DNA of 49,317 bases. It comes from an uncultured Collinsella sp. (GTDB lineage Bacteria > Actinomycetota > Coriobacteriia > Coriobacteriales > Coriobacteriaceae). The notes beneath the pieces are model-generated. The model made no database searches, was not told the DNA's origin, and worked only from the letters and a program-made list of their open reading frames with translations. Both the position numbers and the translations under genes were made by a program. Shown here piece after piece: positions 36,308 through 44,548 of this stretch. The stretch is from positions 1 to 49,317 of the forward strand of contig CABUTO010000013.1 in NCBI GenBank assembly GCA_902494535.1, written 5' to 3'. Positions within the stretch are counted from its first letter, which is position 1. Every line of letters starts with the position of its first letter.

Positions 36308-37348
36308 ATGAGAAGCCGGCTTTCCATGACATACGACGAATCGGGGCGCGCCGCGCGGTGTCGCGTCGTGACGGCGCTGCTCGCTGTTGTCCTCATCGTG
36401 CTCGTCGGGGCCAACCTGTGCGTCGGAAGCGTGCTCGTGCCCGCAGACCACATCCCCGGCATCCTTTCGGGCGGCGCGGCCAATTCCATGGAAAGCCAAG
36501 TCATCTGGGAGATTCGCCTGCCGCGTGTGCTTTCAGCCGTGCTTCTCGGCGGGGCGCTTTCCCTCTCCGGGTTCCTGCTGCAGACGTTTTTCAACAATCC
36601 CATCGCCGACCCGTTCATCTTGGGCGTCTCCTCGGGCGCAAAGTTCGTCGTCGCGCTTACGATGATCGTACTTCTGGGCGCGAACCAGGCCATGTCCTCG
36701 CCGGCCATGGTGGCCGCAGCGTTTCTGGGCTCGCTTATCACCATCGGCTTCGTGCTCCTCATCGCACGGCGCATAAGTTCCATGGCCATGCTCATCGTGG
36801 CGGGCGTCATGGTGGGATACATCTGCTCGGCGGCGACGAACTTTCTCATCGCCTTCGCCGACGACCAGTCCATCGTGAACCTGCACAACTGGTCTTTGGG
36901 TAGCTTCTCGGGTTCGAGCTGGGACGACATCGCGGTCATCGCGGTCGTGGTGATCACCGTGAGCGCATGCGTATTCGCGATATCGAAGCCCCTTTCCGCC
37001 TTCCAGCTGGGAGAAGCCTACGCGAAAAGCGTCGGCGTGAACGTCGCACGCTTCCGCGTGGTGCTCGTCCTTCTAGCGAGCATGCTCTCCGCCTGCGTGA
37101 CCGCGTTCGCTGGTCCGGTGTCGTTCGTAGGCATCGCGGTTCCGCATCTCGTTAAGTCGGCGCTGAAGTCGTCGAAGCCCATCCGCGTGATTCCTGCGTG
37201 CTTCTTGGGAGGCGCCATCTTCTGCGCGGGCTGCGATTTGATCGCGCGCACGCTGTTCTCCCCCGTCGAGCTTTCCATCAGCGCCGTCACCGCTATCTTC
37301 GGCGCGCCGGTGGTTATCGCACTCATGTTGAAGAAGCGGGTGAGGTAG
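36308..37348 (+). CDS. btuC: FecCD/BtuC-type permease
   Basis: A 346-residue membrane protein with about nine or ten hydrophobic helices. It carries family stretches IRLPRVLSAVLLGGALSLSG, FNNPIADPFILGVSSGA, NWSLGSFSG, and GPVSFVGIAVPHLVK near the ATPase-coupling loop. An in-frame TTG at 36296 exists, but ATG 36308 lies just past the stop of the binding protein, with GAGGAAG upstream, and is preferred. The gene symbol reflects the cobalamin context rather than proof of substrate. Confidence 0.87.
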   Translation: MRSRLSMTYDESGRAARCRVVTALLAVVLIVLVGANLCVGSVLVPADHIPGILSGGAANSMESQVIWEIRLPRVLSAVLLGGALSLSGFLLQTFFNNPIADPFILGVSSGAKFVVALTMIVLLGANQAMSSPAMVAAAFLGSLITIGFVLLIARRISSMAMLIVAGVMVGYICSAATNFLIAFADDQSIVNLHNWSLGSFSGSSWDDIAVIAVVVITVSACVFAISKPLSAFQLGEAYAKSVGVNVARFRVVLVLLASMLSACVTAFAGPVSFVGIAVPHLVKSALKSSKPIRVIPACFLGGAIFCAGCDLIARTLFSPVELSISAVTAIFGAPVVIALMLKKRVR

Positions 37349-38659
37349 ATGGGGGAATTCGTGCCGCGGCCCAAAACGCTCGGAGGGGACATTCCATGCT
37401 TAAACAGTCCTAAGCTCGCACGAAAGCGCCAGAAGGCACTTTCGACTCGCGCGGAACTGCGCGCGAAACGCCTCCTCCGAGCGGAGTCGAACCTCGAAAC
37501 CCCGGTCGAAACGAAGGCTGACGGAGCGCCGCTTTTCCGCATAAGCGACCTGTCGGCGGGCTACGACAAGAAGGTCGTAGTCGAAGGCGTCCAGCTGGAG
37601 GTTCGCGCGGGCGACGTCGTGGCGCTCATCGGGCCAAACGGCTCGGGCAAGTCGACCATCTTGAAAACCATCACACGCCATCTGGCACCGCTTGCCGGCG
37701 CGGTCGAGCTCGACGGGCGGGAGATTTCCCGATGGAAGACGGCAGAGTTCGCAAGGAACCTTGCCGTTATGCTGACAGATCGACCCCGGACCGAGCTCCT
37801 CACCTGCCGCGATATCGTAGAGGCGGGAAGGCATCCCTACACCGGGCGAATGGGCACACTCTCGCCCGACGACCATAGTCGGGTCGACGAGGCCATGAAA
37901 ACCGCACATGTGGAAGAGCTCGCCGAGCGCGACTTCATACAGATAAGCGACGGGCAACGTCAGCGCGTCATGCTCGCACGCGCCATCGCGCAGGATCCGC
38001 GTGTGCTCGTGCTCGATGAGCCCACGTCGTATCTCGATATCCGCTACCAGATCGACATGCTGCGAATACTTCGCCACCTTGCGAAATCGCGGAATGTTGC
38101 TGTCATCATGTCCATCCACGAACTCGAGCTTGCGCAGAAAAGCGCCGACAAGGTGATTTGCGTGAAGGACGGCCGGGTCTTCCGCGCCGGCGCACCCGAG
38201 GACATATTCACGCGCGAGACAATTGGCGAGCTCTACGGCCTTCAACATGGCACCTTCAACGAGCGCTTCGGCAGCGTGGAAATTGGGCGCCCACACGGCG
38301 ATGCACACACGTTCGTCATCGCCGGCGCAGGTACGGGGTCGGCTGTGTTTCGCCAGCTCATCCGGCAGGGCAAGGCGTTCTACGCGGGCGTTCTGCACGA
38401 AGGGGACATCGACTGCGAGCTCGCGCGCGACCTGGCGACGGAATGCGTGGCCGAACGCGCCTTCGAGCCGATCGGGGATAAAACCATAGCCCGCGCCAAA
38501 GAGCTCCTCGTCCACTGCGCGCGCCTTATCGTGTGCCCCGCCGCCTTCGGCACCATAAACGCCCGCAACGCAGAGCTCGTCGAGTTCGCGCGCTCACATG
38601 GTATCGAGGTCATGCGAGCGCGCGAAGGCGCATCGGAAGATTCCAATGGATACGCCTAG
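37349..38659 (+). CDS. btuD: BtuD/FecE-type ATPase with an extra C-terminal domain
   Basis: A 436-residue protein. An N-terminal leader of about 65 residues precedes the ATPase domain: Walker A GPNGSGKSTILKTITRHL, signature ISDGQRQRVMLARAI (Asp in place of the usual second Gly), Walker B VLVLDEPTSYLD, and switch His in IMSIHELELA. From about residue 300 a further domain of roughly 135 residues reads like an alpha/beta Rossmann unit (FVIAGAGTGSAVFRQLI, FYAGVLHEGDIDCELARDLA, RLIVCPAAFGTINARNAELV). Its function is unknown; such a tail is absent from standard BtuD. The start directly follows the permease stop (TAGATG). Confidence 0.85.
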   Translation: MGEFVPRPKTLGGDIPCLNSPKLARKRQKALSTRAELRAKRLLRAESNLETPVETKADGAPLFRISDLSAGYDKKVVVEGVQLEVRAGDVVALIGPNGSGKSTILKTITRHLAPLAGAVELDGREISRWKTAEFARNLAVMLTDRPRTELLTCRDIVEAGRHPYTGRMGTLSPDDHSRVDEAMKTAHVEELAERDFIQISDGQRQRVMLARAIAQDPRVLVLDEPTSYLDIRYQIDMLRILRHLAKSRNVAVIMSIHELELAQKSADKVICVKDGRVFRAGAPEDIFTRETIGELYGLQHGTFNERFGSVEIGRPHGDAHTFVIAGAGTGSAVFRQLIRQGKAFYAGVLHEGDIDCELARDLATECVAERAFEPIGDKTIARAKELLVHCARLIVCPAAFGTINARNAELVEFARSHGIEVMRAREGASEDSNGYA

Positions 38660-38692
38660 GCGCGGCCCAAGAAATCGTCCGCATCCCCATCT

Positions 38693-38714
38693 GACACTAT
38701 TTCACCGCAACTTA
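38693..38714. repeat. Half copy of family T palindrome, right edge of cobalamin block
   Basis: The 22 bases are identical to 16766-16787 and in the same orientation. The matching left arm is absent here. It lies 34 bases after the last gene of the block. Confidence 0.8.
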
Positions 38715-38743
38715 GAGAGCGTCCGCTATAACGCTTCACCCCA

Positions 38744-38788
38744 AATCAAATTGATTCGTTGAATAGACACATTGCAAATCTTTATACT
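38744..38788 (+). promoter_or_regulatory. Possible promoter and operator of the radical SAM gene
   Basis: TTGAAT (38759-38764), 18 bases, then TATACT (38783-38788). A 13-bp perfect palindrome AATCAAATTGATT (38744-38756) lies directly upstream and could bind a regulator. Both are weak calls made by eye. Confidence 0.4.
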
Positions 38789-38846
38789 TCGTTTAATCCA
38801 CAAGTGGGTATTATCACACACAAGGCACACGTGAAAGGATATACCC

Positions 38847-40280
38847 ATGTCGCTTACACAGTCAGCAGAGCGTGCAGCGCTTAACAAGCTCATCGATTAT
38901 CTCGACGACAACCCGCAAGAAAACATCGACAAAATCATGGATCTCGTGAACAAGCTGGTCCCCAATCGCGTATTTCCTGTACAGCGAGAGGCATTCACCA
39001 ATGTCATCAAGAGCCGCGGCAATTGGTATGACCTGATCATGCGTGTGTTCAGCCTTAATCCCCTGATGCGAACCAAACTGCTTAAGACCCTCATTGTCGA
39101 CGCCAACCTGCTTGCTTGGCCAGAGCAGGAAAAGAACCGCGAAAAGTACCAGTGCAACGTTCCGTGGGCCATCCTGCTCGATCCCACGAGCGCCTGCAAC
39201 CTGCATTGCACGGGCTGCTGGGCCGCCGAGTACGGCTACAAGCAGAATCTCTCGTTCGAAGACATCGACTCTATCGTTACGCAGGGCAAAGCTCTGGGTA
39301 CCCACATCTACATCTACACTGGTGGCGAGCCATTGGTGCGCAAGCGGGACCTCATCCGAATTTGCGAGAAGCACCAGGACTGCGCATTCCTGTGCTTTAC
39401 CAACTCCACGCTGATCGACGAGGCCTTCTGCGACGATATGATTCGCGTAGGTAATTTTGTCCCTGCCATCAGCGCCGAGGGCAATGAGCACACCACCGAC
39501 GCCCGTCGCGGCGAGGGTACCTACGCAAAGATCGAGCACGCCATGAAACTCCTGCGCGAGCGCGACTTGCCGTTTGGTATCTCCACCTGTTGGACCAGCG
39601 CCAATGCCGATACGGTTGCTACCGAGGAGAACATGGACTGGATGATCGGCGAGGGAGCACTCTTCTGCTGGTACTTCCACTTTATGCCGGTTGGCCGCAA
39701 CGCAACCCCCGAGCTCATGCCCACGCCCGAGCAGCGCGAGCACATGTATCACTTTATCCGCGAGATGCGAGAGAAGAAGCCGCTGTTTACGCTCGACTTC
39801 CAAAACGACGGCGAGTTTGTAGGCGGATGTATCGCCGGCGGCCGCCGCTACCTGCACATCAACGCCGCCGGAGACGTGGAGCCGTGCGTGTTCATCCACT
39901 ACTCAAACGCCAACATCCACGATGTGAGCTTACTCGACGCGCTGCGCTCTCCCCTCTTTATAAAGTACTACGAAAACATGCCGTTCAACGACAACTACCT
40001 CAAACCATGCCCCATGCTCGAGAATCCCGACGTGCTGCCCAAAATGGTCGCCGAGAGTGGCGCAATGAGCACCGACCTAATCGAGAAGGAGTCACCCGAG
40101 CAGCTGCGCGAAAAGACCCAGGCTGCCGCCGAGGCATGGTCACCTGTCGCCGACCGCATCTGGAACGACTCCGACGATCCGCTATACGCCAAGCGTCACG
40201 AGGATAAGTCACAAGGTATGGCCGATAGCGACATGCACAAGTTCGAAAAACAGGGCCGCACACTCAAAAATAGCGATTAA
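38847..40280 (+). CDS. Radical SAM / SPASM-type protein, function unknown
   Basis: A 477-residue protein with an N-terminal helical region of about 110 residues. A radical SAM core follows, with the CxxxCxxC cluster motif in DPTSACNLHCTGCWAAEYG and the GGEP motif in YIYTGGEPLVRKRDL. A C-terminal SPASM-like cysteine region follows (GGCIAGGRRYLHINAAGDVEPC and KPCPMLENPDVL). The last 70 residues are charged. The ATG has GAAAGGA 9 bases upstream. Neighbours are a TetR regulator and a flippase-like membrane protein on the opposite strand. A lipid or envelope modification role is possible but not shown. Confidence 0.82.
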   Translation: MSLTQSAERAALNKLIDYLDDNPQENIDKIMDLVNKLVPNRVFPVQREAFTNVIKSRGNWYDLIMRVFSLNPLMRTKLLKTLIVDANLLAWPEQEKNREKYQCNVPWAILLDPTSACNLHCTGCWAAEYGYKQNLSFEDIDSIVTQGKALGTHIYIYTGGEPLVRKRDLIRICEKHQDCAFLCFTNSTLIDEAFCDDMIRVGNFVPAISAEGNEHTTDARRGEGTYAKIEHAMKLLRERDLPFGISTCWTSANADTVATEENMDWMIGEGALFCWYFHFMPVGRNATPELMPTPEQREHMYHFIREMREKKPLFTLDFQNDGEFVGGCIAGGRRYLHINAAGDVEPCVFIHYSNANIHDVSLLDALRSPLFIKYYENMPFNDNYLKPCPMLENPDVLPKMVAESGAMSTDLIEKESPEQLREKTQAAAEAWSPVADRIWNDSDDPLYAKRHEDKSQGMADSDMHKFEKQGRTLKNSD

Positions 40281-40313
40281 TGCTGCCCTACATGACAAAC
40301 GCTCAGAAATGAA

Positions 40314-40352
40314 GCGGAGCAGTCTCGAGGCTCATCTTCGAGGCTGCTCCGC
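40314..40352 (+). terminator. Hairpin after the radical SAM gene
   Basis: A 15-bp stem with one G-U pair (40314-40328 with 40338-40352) and a 9-base loop. No strong T-run follows on either strand, so it may serve both converging genes weakly. Confidence 0.55.
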
Positions 40353-40376
40353 CTTACCATCAAAACAGTTTTACTA

Positions 40377-40443
40377 AGTTGCGATGAAATAGGGACCAGA
40401 ACGGCCTTCCAATAACCAAAACAATCCCTATTCCACCGCAACT
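40377..40443. repeat. Palindromic repeat, family T (copy C)
   Basis: The arms at 40377-40394 and 40426-40443 match the family arm with two mismatches between them. The 31-bp loop differs from the loops of copies A and B. It lies between converging radical SAM and TetR genes. Confidence 0.8.
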
Positions 40444-40468
40444 TCTATAAGTTGTTGAATTATCGATG

Positions 40469-41080
40469 CTATTCGAAGCGAGATTCCAGACTCAACAGGC
40501 CGTTGAGAGTCAGGTCGTTGGCGACCTCAGAGACGCGCTCGATAGGAACCGAGCCATCAGACAATACCCACGTGCGATAGATACCGATAATACCCGACAG
40601 CAAAAACGCCAGATAGTAGTCGAACATCTCGTCCTTGAGACCTTGGGGCAGCAGATCGCGTTCGGCAATCTCGTGCTCGAGCGGCGCACGAAGACGAGCC
40701 ATAAAATCATCGAGCGGAATGTTCTCGATCAGCTGACGATTGAGCACCAAGTTGTTGCACAGTGCCTCGTTAACGGTTTTAAAGAAGGTCGCCGCCGCGC
40801 CAAGAGCGCGCTCGCTGGTGTCACCGTCCATAGAAGCAAGCGTTTTCTCGACCGAGTCGACAATCATCTCCACCACATCGACGGCAATGGCATCGAGCAG
40901 GCCGTCAACCGTACCAAAGTGAACGTAAAAGGTCTTGCGGTCGACATTGGCCTCGCGCGCGATGGCACTCACCGTAATGTCTGCCAGCGGCTTTTCCATG
41001 AGCAGGCGCTCGAAAGCCGAAAGGATGGCATTACGGCTGCGAATGATGCGACGATCAAGACGCGGTTTGCTGGTTGCCAT
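40469..41080 (-). CDS. TetR-family transcriptional regulator
   Basis: A 203-residue protein. The N-terminal helix-turn-helix spans about residues 10-60 (RNAILSAFERLL, ITVSAIAREANVDRKTFYVHFG). The C-terminal ligand-binding half is helical and ends RTWVLSDGSVPIERVSEVANDL. ATG 41080 has GAAGGGA 7 bases upstream. A GATAATC/GATTATC inverted repeat lies 44-67 bases before the start and may be its own operator. Likely targets are the flippase-like gene upstream on the same strand and the converging radical SAM gene; the ligand is unknown. Confidence 0.88.
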   Translation of the reverse strand: MATSKPRLDRRIIRSRNAILSAFERLLMEKPLADITVSAIAREANVDRKTFYVHFGTVDGLLDAIAVDVVEMIVDSVEKTLASMDGDTSERALGAAATFFKTVNEALCNNLVLNRQLIENIPLDDFMARLRAPLEHEIAERDLLPQGLKDEMFDYYLAFLLSGIIGIYRTWVLSDGSVPIERVSEVANDLTLNGLLSLESRFE

Positions 41081-41123
41081 GGGCGTGTCCCTTCGATATG
41101 CGAGCAATCATCAACAGATGAGA

Positions 41124-41147
41124 GATAATCTACGTAAGAGGATTATC
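41124..41147. promoter_or_regulatory. Possible TetR operator
   Basis: The inverted repeat GATAATC-N10-GATTATC lies in the 116-bp gap between the flippase stop and the tetR start. Size and placement fit autoregulation, but no binding site for this regulator is known. Confidence 0.38.
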
Positions 41148-41196
41148 CCCCATACAGCACAAATATGCCCCGCATCATGAAGAACGCACGACTGCC

Positions 41197-42504
41197 CTAC
41201 TGCGACTTGGGATGCTTCTTCTTATTGAGTGCCGACGGAGATACGCGAATACCATCGCCTGTCTGGCGCACATAGGCTTTATGAGCCGGCTTAGCGGTCC
41301 CAGAAGCCTTCTGAGCGCGCTTCTTGGGATCAACGGTAACAGCATTCGTGGGGTGCGGCTTAGTGGGCGCAGAGGGCGTCTGAGGCGTGCGGCCGAGCTT
41401 GCGTATCACGCGATCCCAGCGCGCATGGATGCTCTCGTTGTGGGCGCTCTTAAGGCCCAGCAGGGGCGCAGCCAAAATGGTCGGCGCAATAAACGTAATG
41501 AGGCGCCACAGCAGATAGCCGGCGGTCGAAGCCGACCCAAAGAAATGACCCAAGAACAATGCAAAGCCGCCCTCAGCGCCACCAGTTCCACCGGGCAGGG
41601 GGACCGCAGAGCTCAGCAGCTGGACAAAGGCGCTCGCGGCCATGACCGAGAAAAAGTCGACCTCATGGTGGCCAAAGGCAAGCATCAGGAAATACGGCAC
41701 GAGGTAGAAAAACGCGAGTTGCAGCATGGTGATGACCACCGTGAGCAGCATGGAAGAAAAATGTCCGGCTGAAAGCTTGAACTTCTCGGAGAAGGAGTAG
41801 ATCTCGCCATCGACAAACGTGCGCCATCCCTCGATCTTAGTGGCCGAGACACCAATGCGCTCAAGCCAATTGATGATGCAATGGGCGACGCGCGTGACGG
41901 TCTTAGGCATGAGCGCGACGGCGAAGATGCCCAGCAAGATGCAGCAGTGCCCACCAAAGCTAAAGACACACAGCAGCGTCATGTCGCCATAGCGCTCGGC
42001 AAAAAACGGCATGCGAGCAAGCAGTAGGATAGCGCCCCAGGCAACGAGGCCAAACTGATACACGATAAAGCGCGTGAACTGCGTGGCGCCAGCCTCGCCG
42101 ACATTTTGGCCCGCCTTGGTCAGGCGGTAGATCTGGGCGGGAGTCGAGCCCATCATCATAGGTGTGAGGTTGCCAAAGAAGATGCCGCTCGCCTCGACCG
42201 AAATCAGGTCGCGGATGCCGACGGGTGAATATGGGTCGAGCCAGACGGCGATCGCATAGGCCACAATGCCAAAGAACAGATACATGAACATGCAAAGACA
42301 CGCGACAACGAGCCATGGCGCCTGGACGCTCGACATTGCGGCCCAGAACTGCCCCATCTGCCCGGTTACCACCAGATAGACGATATAACCCACCAGCACG
42401 ACGCCGATAAAGATGGCGCCGCGGCGTGCGCTCTTATTGTCATCTCCGCCCGAGGCCTCAACCTCGACCTGGGGCTTAGACGTATGCTGAGAGGACTCCG
42501 TCAT
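41197..42504 (-). CDS. Flippase-like membrane protein (LPG synthase TM / UPF0104 family)
   Basis: A 435-residue protein with about seven to eight hydrophobic segments between residues 35 and 345. It begins after a hydrophilic leader (MTESSQHTSKPQVEVE) and ends in a basic Lys/Pro-rich tail of about 75 residues. Family-like stretches are VEASGIFFGNLTPMMMGSTPAQIYRL and SSAVPLPGGTGGAEGGFALF, which match the lysylphosphatidylglycerol-synthase transmembrane/AglD-like family. AGAAGGAG precedes ATG 42504. These proteins are thought to move or modify lipids; no synthase domain is attached here. Confidence 0.85.
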   Translation of the reverse strand: MTESSQHTSKPQVEVEASGGDDNKSARRGAIFIGVVLVGYIVYLVVTGQMGQFWAAMSSVQAPWLVVACLCMFMYLFFGIVAYAIAVWLDPYSPVGIRDLISVEASGIFFGNLTPMMMGSTPAQIYRLTKAGQNVGEAGATQFTRFIVYQFGLVAWGAILLLARMPFFAERYGDMTLLCVFSFGGHCCILLGIFAVALMPKTVTRVAHCIINWLERIGVSATKIEGWRTFVDGEIYSFSEKFKLSAGHFSSMLLTVVITMLQLAFFYLVPYFLMLAFGHHEVDFFSVMAASAFVQLLSSAVPLPGGTGGAEGGFALFLGHFFGSASTAGYLLWRLITFIAPTILAAPLLGLKSAHNESIHARWDRVIRKLGRTPQTPSAPTKPHPTNAVTVDPKKRAQKASGTAKPAHKAYVRQTGDGIRVSPSALNKKKHPKSQ

Positions 42505-42612
42505 GAGACTCCTTCTAACAGTCAAAATATCTTGGATATTGTACCCGTAAGGGCCATAGGCAGAACGCAAAGCTCTGGTTCAAACGGGAATTGCAGACGG
42601 TTGTTTGAAAAT

Positions 42613-42644
42613 AAAAAACCCGACCTTCCATGGGAAGGCCGGGT
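42613..42644 (-). terminator. Rho-independent terminator of the tRNA-Glu pair
   Basis: A 12-bp stem with one G-U pair (42618-42629 with 42633-42644) is followed on the minus strand by a TTTTTT run. It lies 11 bases past the second tRNA. Confidence 0.9.
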
Positions 42645-42654
42645 ATCAGATGCG

Positions 42655-42731
42655 TGGTAGCCCGTACCAGATTCGAACTGGTGATCTCCGCCTTGAGAGG
42701 GCGGCGTCCTAAACCGCTAGACGAACGGGCC
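42655..42731 (-). tRNA. tRNA-Glu (CUC)
   Basis: 77 bases including an encoded CCA. The anticodon arm is CCGCC-CTCTCAA-GGCGG with anticodon CTC, the T-arm is CCAGTTCGAATCTGG, and the acceptor stem is GGCCCGT/ACGGGCT. It is identical to the copy at 42754-42830 and shares a promoter and terminator with it. Confidence 0.95.
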
Positions 42732-42753
42732 ATAAGCCTCAGCAGAAAAGAAG

Positions 42754-42830
42754 TGGTAGCCCGTACCAGATTCGAACTGGTGATCTCCGCCTTGAGAGGG
42801 CGGCGTCCTAAACCGCTAGACGAACGGGCC
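42754..42830 (-). tRNA. tRNA-Glu (CUC), second identical copy
   Basis: The sequence is identical to the neighbouring tRNA, including the CTC anticodon and encoded CCA. A 22-base spacer separates the two. It is the promoter-proximal copy. An antisense reading frame repeated across both tRNAs is an artefact of this duplication. Confidence 0.95.
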
Positions 42831-42864
42831 ACATGACATCTGCACTGCCGTGCTGCGAGGTAAT

Positions 42865-42893
42865 ATATTACAGGACAAAAAACGTCAGCGCAA
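42865..42893 (-). promoter_or_regulatory. Promoter of the tRNA-Glu pair
   Basis: On the minus strand TTGCGC (42893-42888), 17 bases, then TAATAT (42870-42865), ending 34 bases before the mature 5' end of the first tRNA. Confidence 0.65.
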
Positions 42894-42957
42894 GAAGAAA
42901 TTCCAAATTGCCGAAAAATTGTCGGCAGGTTATGGAACACGCAGGTAAACTGGGTAG

Positions 42958-44352
42958 CTAATTCAAGTTGAGATGGACCAAAAGAGCTTCGCGCTCGTTG
43001 GAAATGTTGTCTTCGATCACGGCGTCGAGGGCGGAGTTGAGAAGCTGCCCCAGTTCCGGCCCGGGCTTGACTCCAGCACGAATCAGGTCGCCGCCGTTGA
43101 TGGCGAGCATCTTGAGCGTATAGGGCTCCCCCGCCCTCAGCAGCTCGTGCGCCATCGCGCGCATCTCCTCAATCGTCTCGACGTAATAGAAGCACGACGG
43201 GGCCTTGCCAAGTGTGTCGGCACGCTTGAGGTCCATGAGCTCGTCCATCAGACGCGGCGTGTCGACGCCCTCACCCGAAAGCGCGCGCATCATATTGAGC
43301 AGGCAGGAGCGCTCGGGGCGCAGCGGCTTATCGTGATATTTGATGAGCAGGCACACGTCGCGCACCAGGTCGTGCGAGAGAGCCAGGCAATCCATAATGA
43401 TGCGCGCTTTCTTGGCGCCGAGCTCGGGATGACCGTAGAAGTGTCCGCTGCCGGCGTGATCGACCGTAAAGCACTCGGGCTTGGAGACATCGTGCAAAAA
43501 CGCCGCCCACATAAGGCTCGACGATGGCGCGACGCCGTCGCACAGCGCCAGCTCCCCTGCCACCGTCAGCACACGGGCGATATGCTCGTAGACGTTAAAC
43601 GCATGGTAGACACTTCGCTGATCAAACCCGCGACCCGCTGCCAACTCGGGCACAGCGGCACAGATGAGCTCGGGATAGCGAAGCATCGCGTCTCCCCCAT
43701 GACCGGTCGAAAGAATGCCCTCGAGCTCAATACCCACACGCTCGCGCGCCACGGCATCGAGCAGCGGCGCGCACTCGGCAAGCGCACGCTTAGTCTCGGG
43801 CTCAATCATAAAGTCCAGACGGCAGGCAAAGCGCACCGCACGCAGCATGCGCAGGGCGTCCTCGTTAAAGCGACGCTTGGGATCACCGACAGCGCGAATC
43901 AGCTTGCGCTCCAAGTCACCCTGGCCGTCGTAGCGGTCGACAAGCCCGCGCTCGGGATGCCAGGCCATGGCGTTGACGGTAAAGTCGCGGCGGGCCAGAT
44001 CGTCCTCGAGCGAGGCGGCACGCTCGACACTCTGAGGATGGCGCCCATCGGTGTAAAAGCCATCCAGGCGGTACGTGGTGACCTCGATACGCTCGCCATC
44101 GGAAATAGCCGTGATTCCGCCAAATTTAATGCCCGACTCCACGACCGCGATATCAGCGGCCTCGAGCGCGGCTTTGGACTCCTGCCACAGGCCGCTACAG
44201 CACATATCAACATCGTGGTTGGGGCGCCCCATCAGGGCGTCGCGCACCCAACCGCCTACGTACCAAGCCTCAAGACCAGCCGCCTCAAGCGCGCGCAGGA
44301 CGCGCAGGGAGGCATCGGACGGTTGCGTACCGTTGAGCGAAACATTGCACAT
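42958..44352 (-). CDS. cca: CCA-adding tRNA nucleotidyltransferase
   Basis: A 464-residue class II nucleotidyltransferase. The N-terminal head has AWYVGGWVRDALMGRPNHDVD with the metal-binding Asp pair, then RIEVTTYRLDGFY and RRDFTVNAMAWHP, and the nucleotide-selecting EDALRMLRAVRFACRLDF. An HD-type domain follows (AAFLHDVSKPECF and a YHDKPLRPERS region). ATG 44352 has AGGAGG 8 bases upstream; GTG 44370 is the alternative. It adds or repairs the 3' CCA of tRNAs, although the two tRNAs nearby already encode CCA. Confidence 0.92.
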   Translation of the reverse strand: MCNVSLNGTQPSDASLRVLRALEAAGLEAWYVGGWVRDALMGRPNHDVDMCCSGLWQESKAALEAADIAVVESGIKFGGITAISDGERIEVTTYRLDGFYTDGRHPQSVERAASLEDDLARRDFTVNAMAWHPERGLVDRYDGQGDLERKLIRAVGDPKRRFNEDALRMLRAVRFACRLDFMIEPETKRALAECAPLLDAVARERVGIELEGILSTGHGGDAMLRYPELICAAVPELAAGRGFDQRSVYHAFNVYEHIARVLTVAGELALCDGVAPSSSLMWAAFLHDVSKPECFTVDHAGSGHFYGHPELGAKKARIIMDCLALSHDLVRDVCLLIKYHDKPLRPERSCLLNMMRALSGEGVDTPRLMDELMDLKRADTLGKAPSCFYYVETIEEMRAMAHELLRAGEPYTLKMLAINGGDLIRAGVKPGPELGQLLNSALDAVIEDNISNEREALLVHLNLN

Positions 44353-44489
44353 GTCTATGGCCTCCTGCACTTGTGAGCGTTAATCGATGGTTCTCAAGAA
44401 GTCTAGCAAGAAACGAGAAAGCGCGCACACGCAATTGCTTCGTCGATTCGATAACACGAGACAGCAGACGCCACATACGTTCAGCGCGC

Positions 44490-44525
44490 AAAAAAACACC
44501 CGCCTTGGTAATCCAAAGCGGGTGT
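44490..44525 (-). terminator. Rho-independent terminator of the downstream PfkB gene
   Basis: The 8-bp stem ACACCCGC/GCGGGTGT, extended by a TTGG/CCAA pair, is followed on the minus strand by a long T-run (44496-44490). Confidence 0.9.
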
Positions 44526-44548
44526 TCGGCAACGATGTATCGATGCGG

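Larger units (their letters stand above)
16787..38692. other. Candidate acquired genomic island (cobalamin synthesis and transport)
   Basis: The span is bracketed by a 22-bp direct repeat (16766-16787 and 38693-38714), has an IS21-type relic at its left edge, and holds only cobalamin-related genes. Base use differs from both flanks: Phe is encoded by TTC in all 12 cases in cbiK, whereas neighbouring chromosomal genes mix TTT and TTC. No integrase or attachment site next to a tRNA is visible, so the route of entry is unknown. Island status is inferred from composition and borders. Confidence 0.55.

Noticed and set aside
42630..42836. Open frame with an internal repeat across the tRNA genes
   Set aside because: It arises from two identical tRNA-Glu genes read on the other strand.
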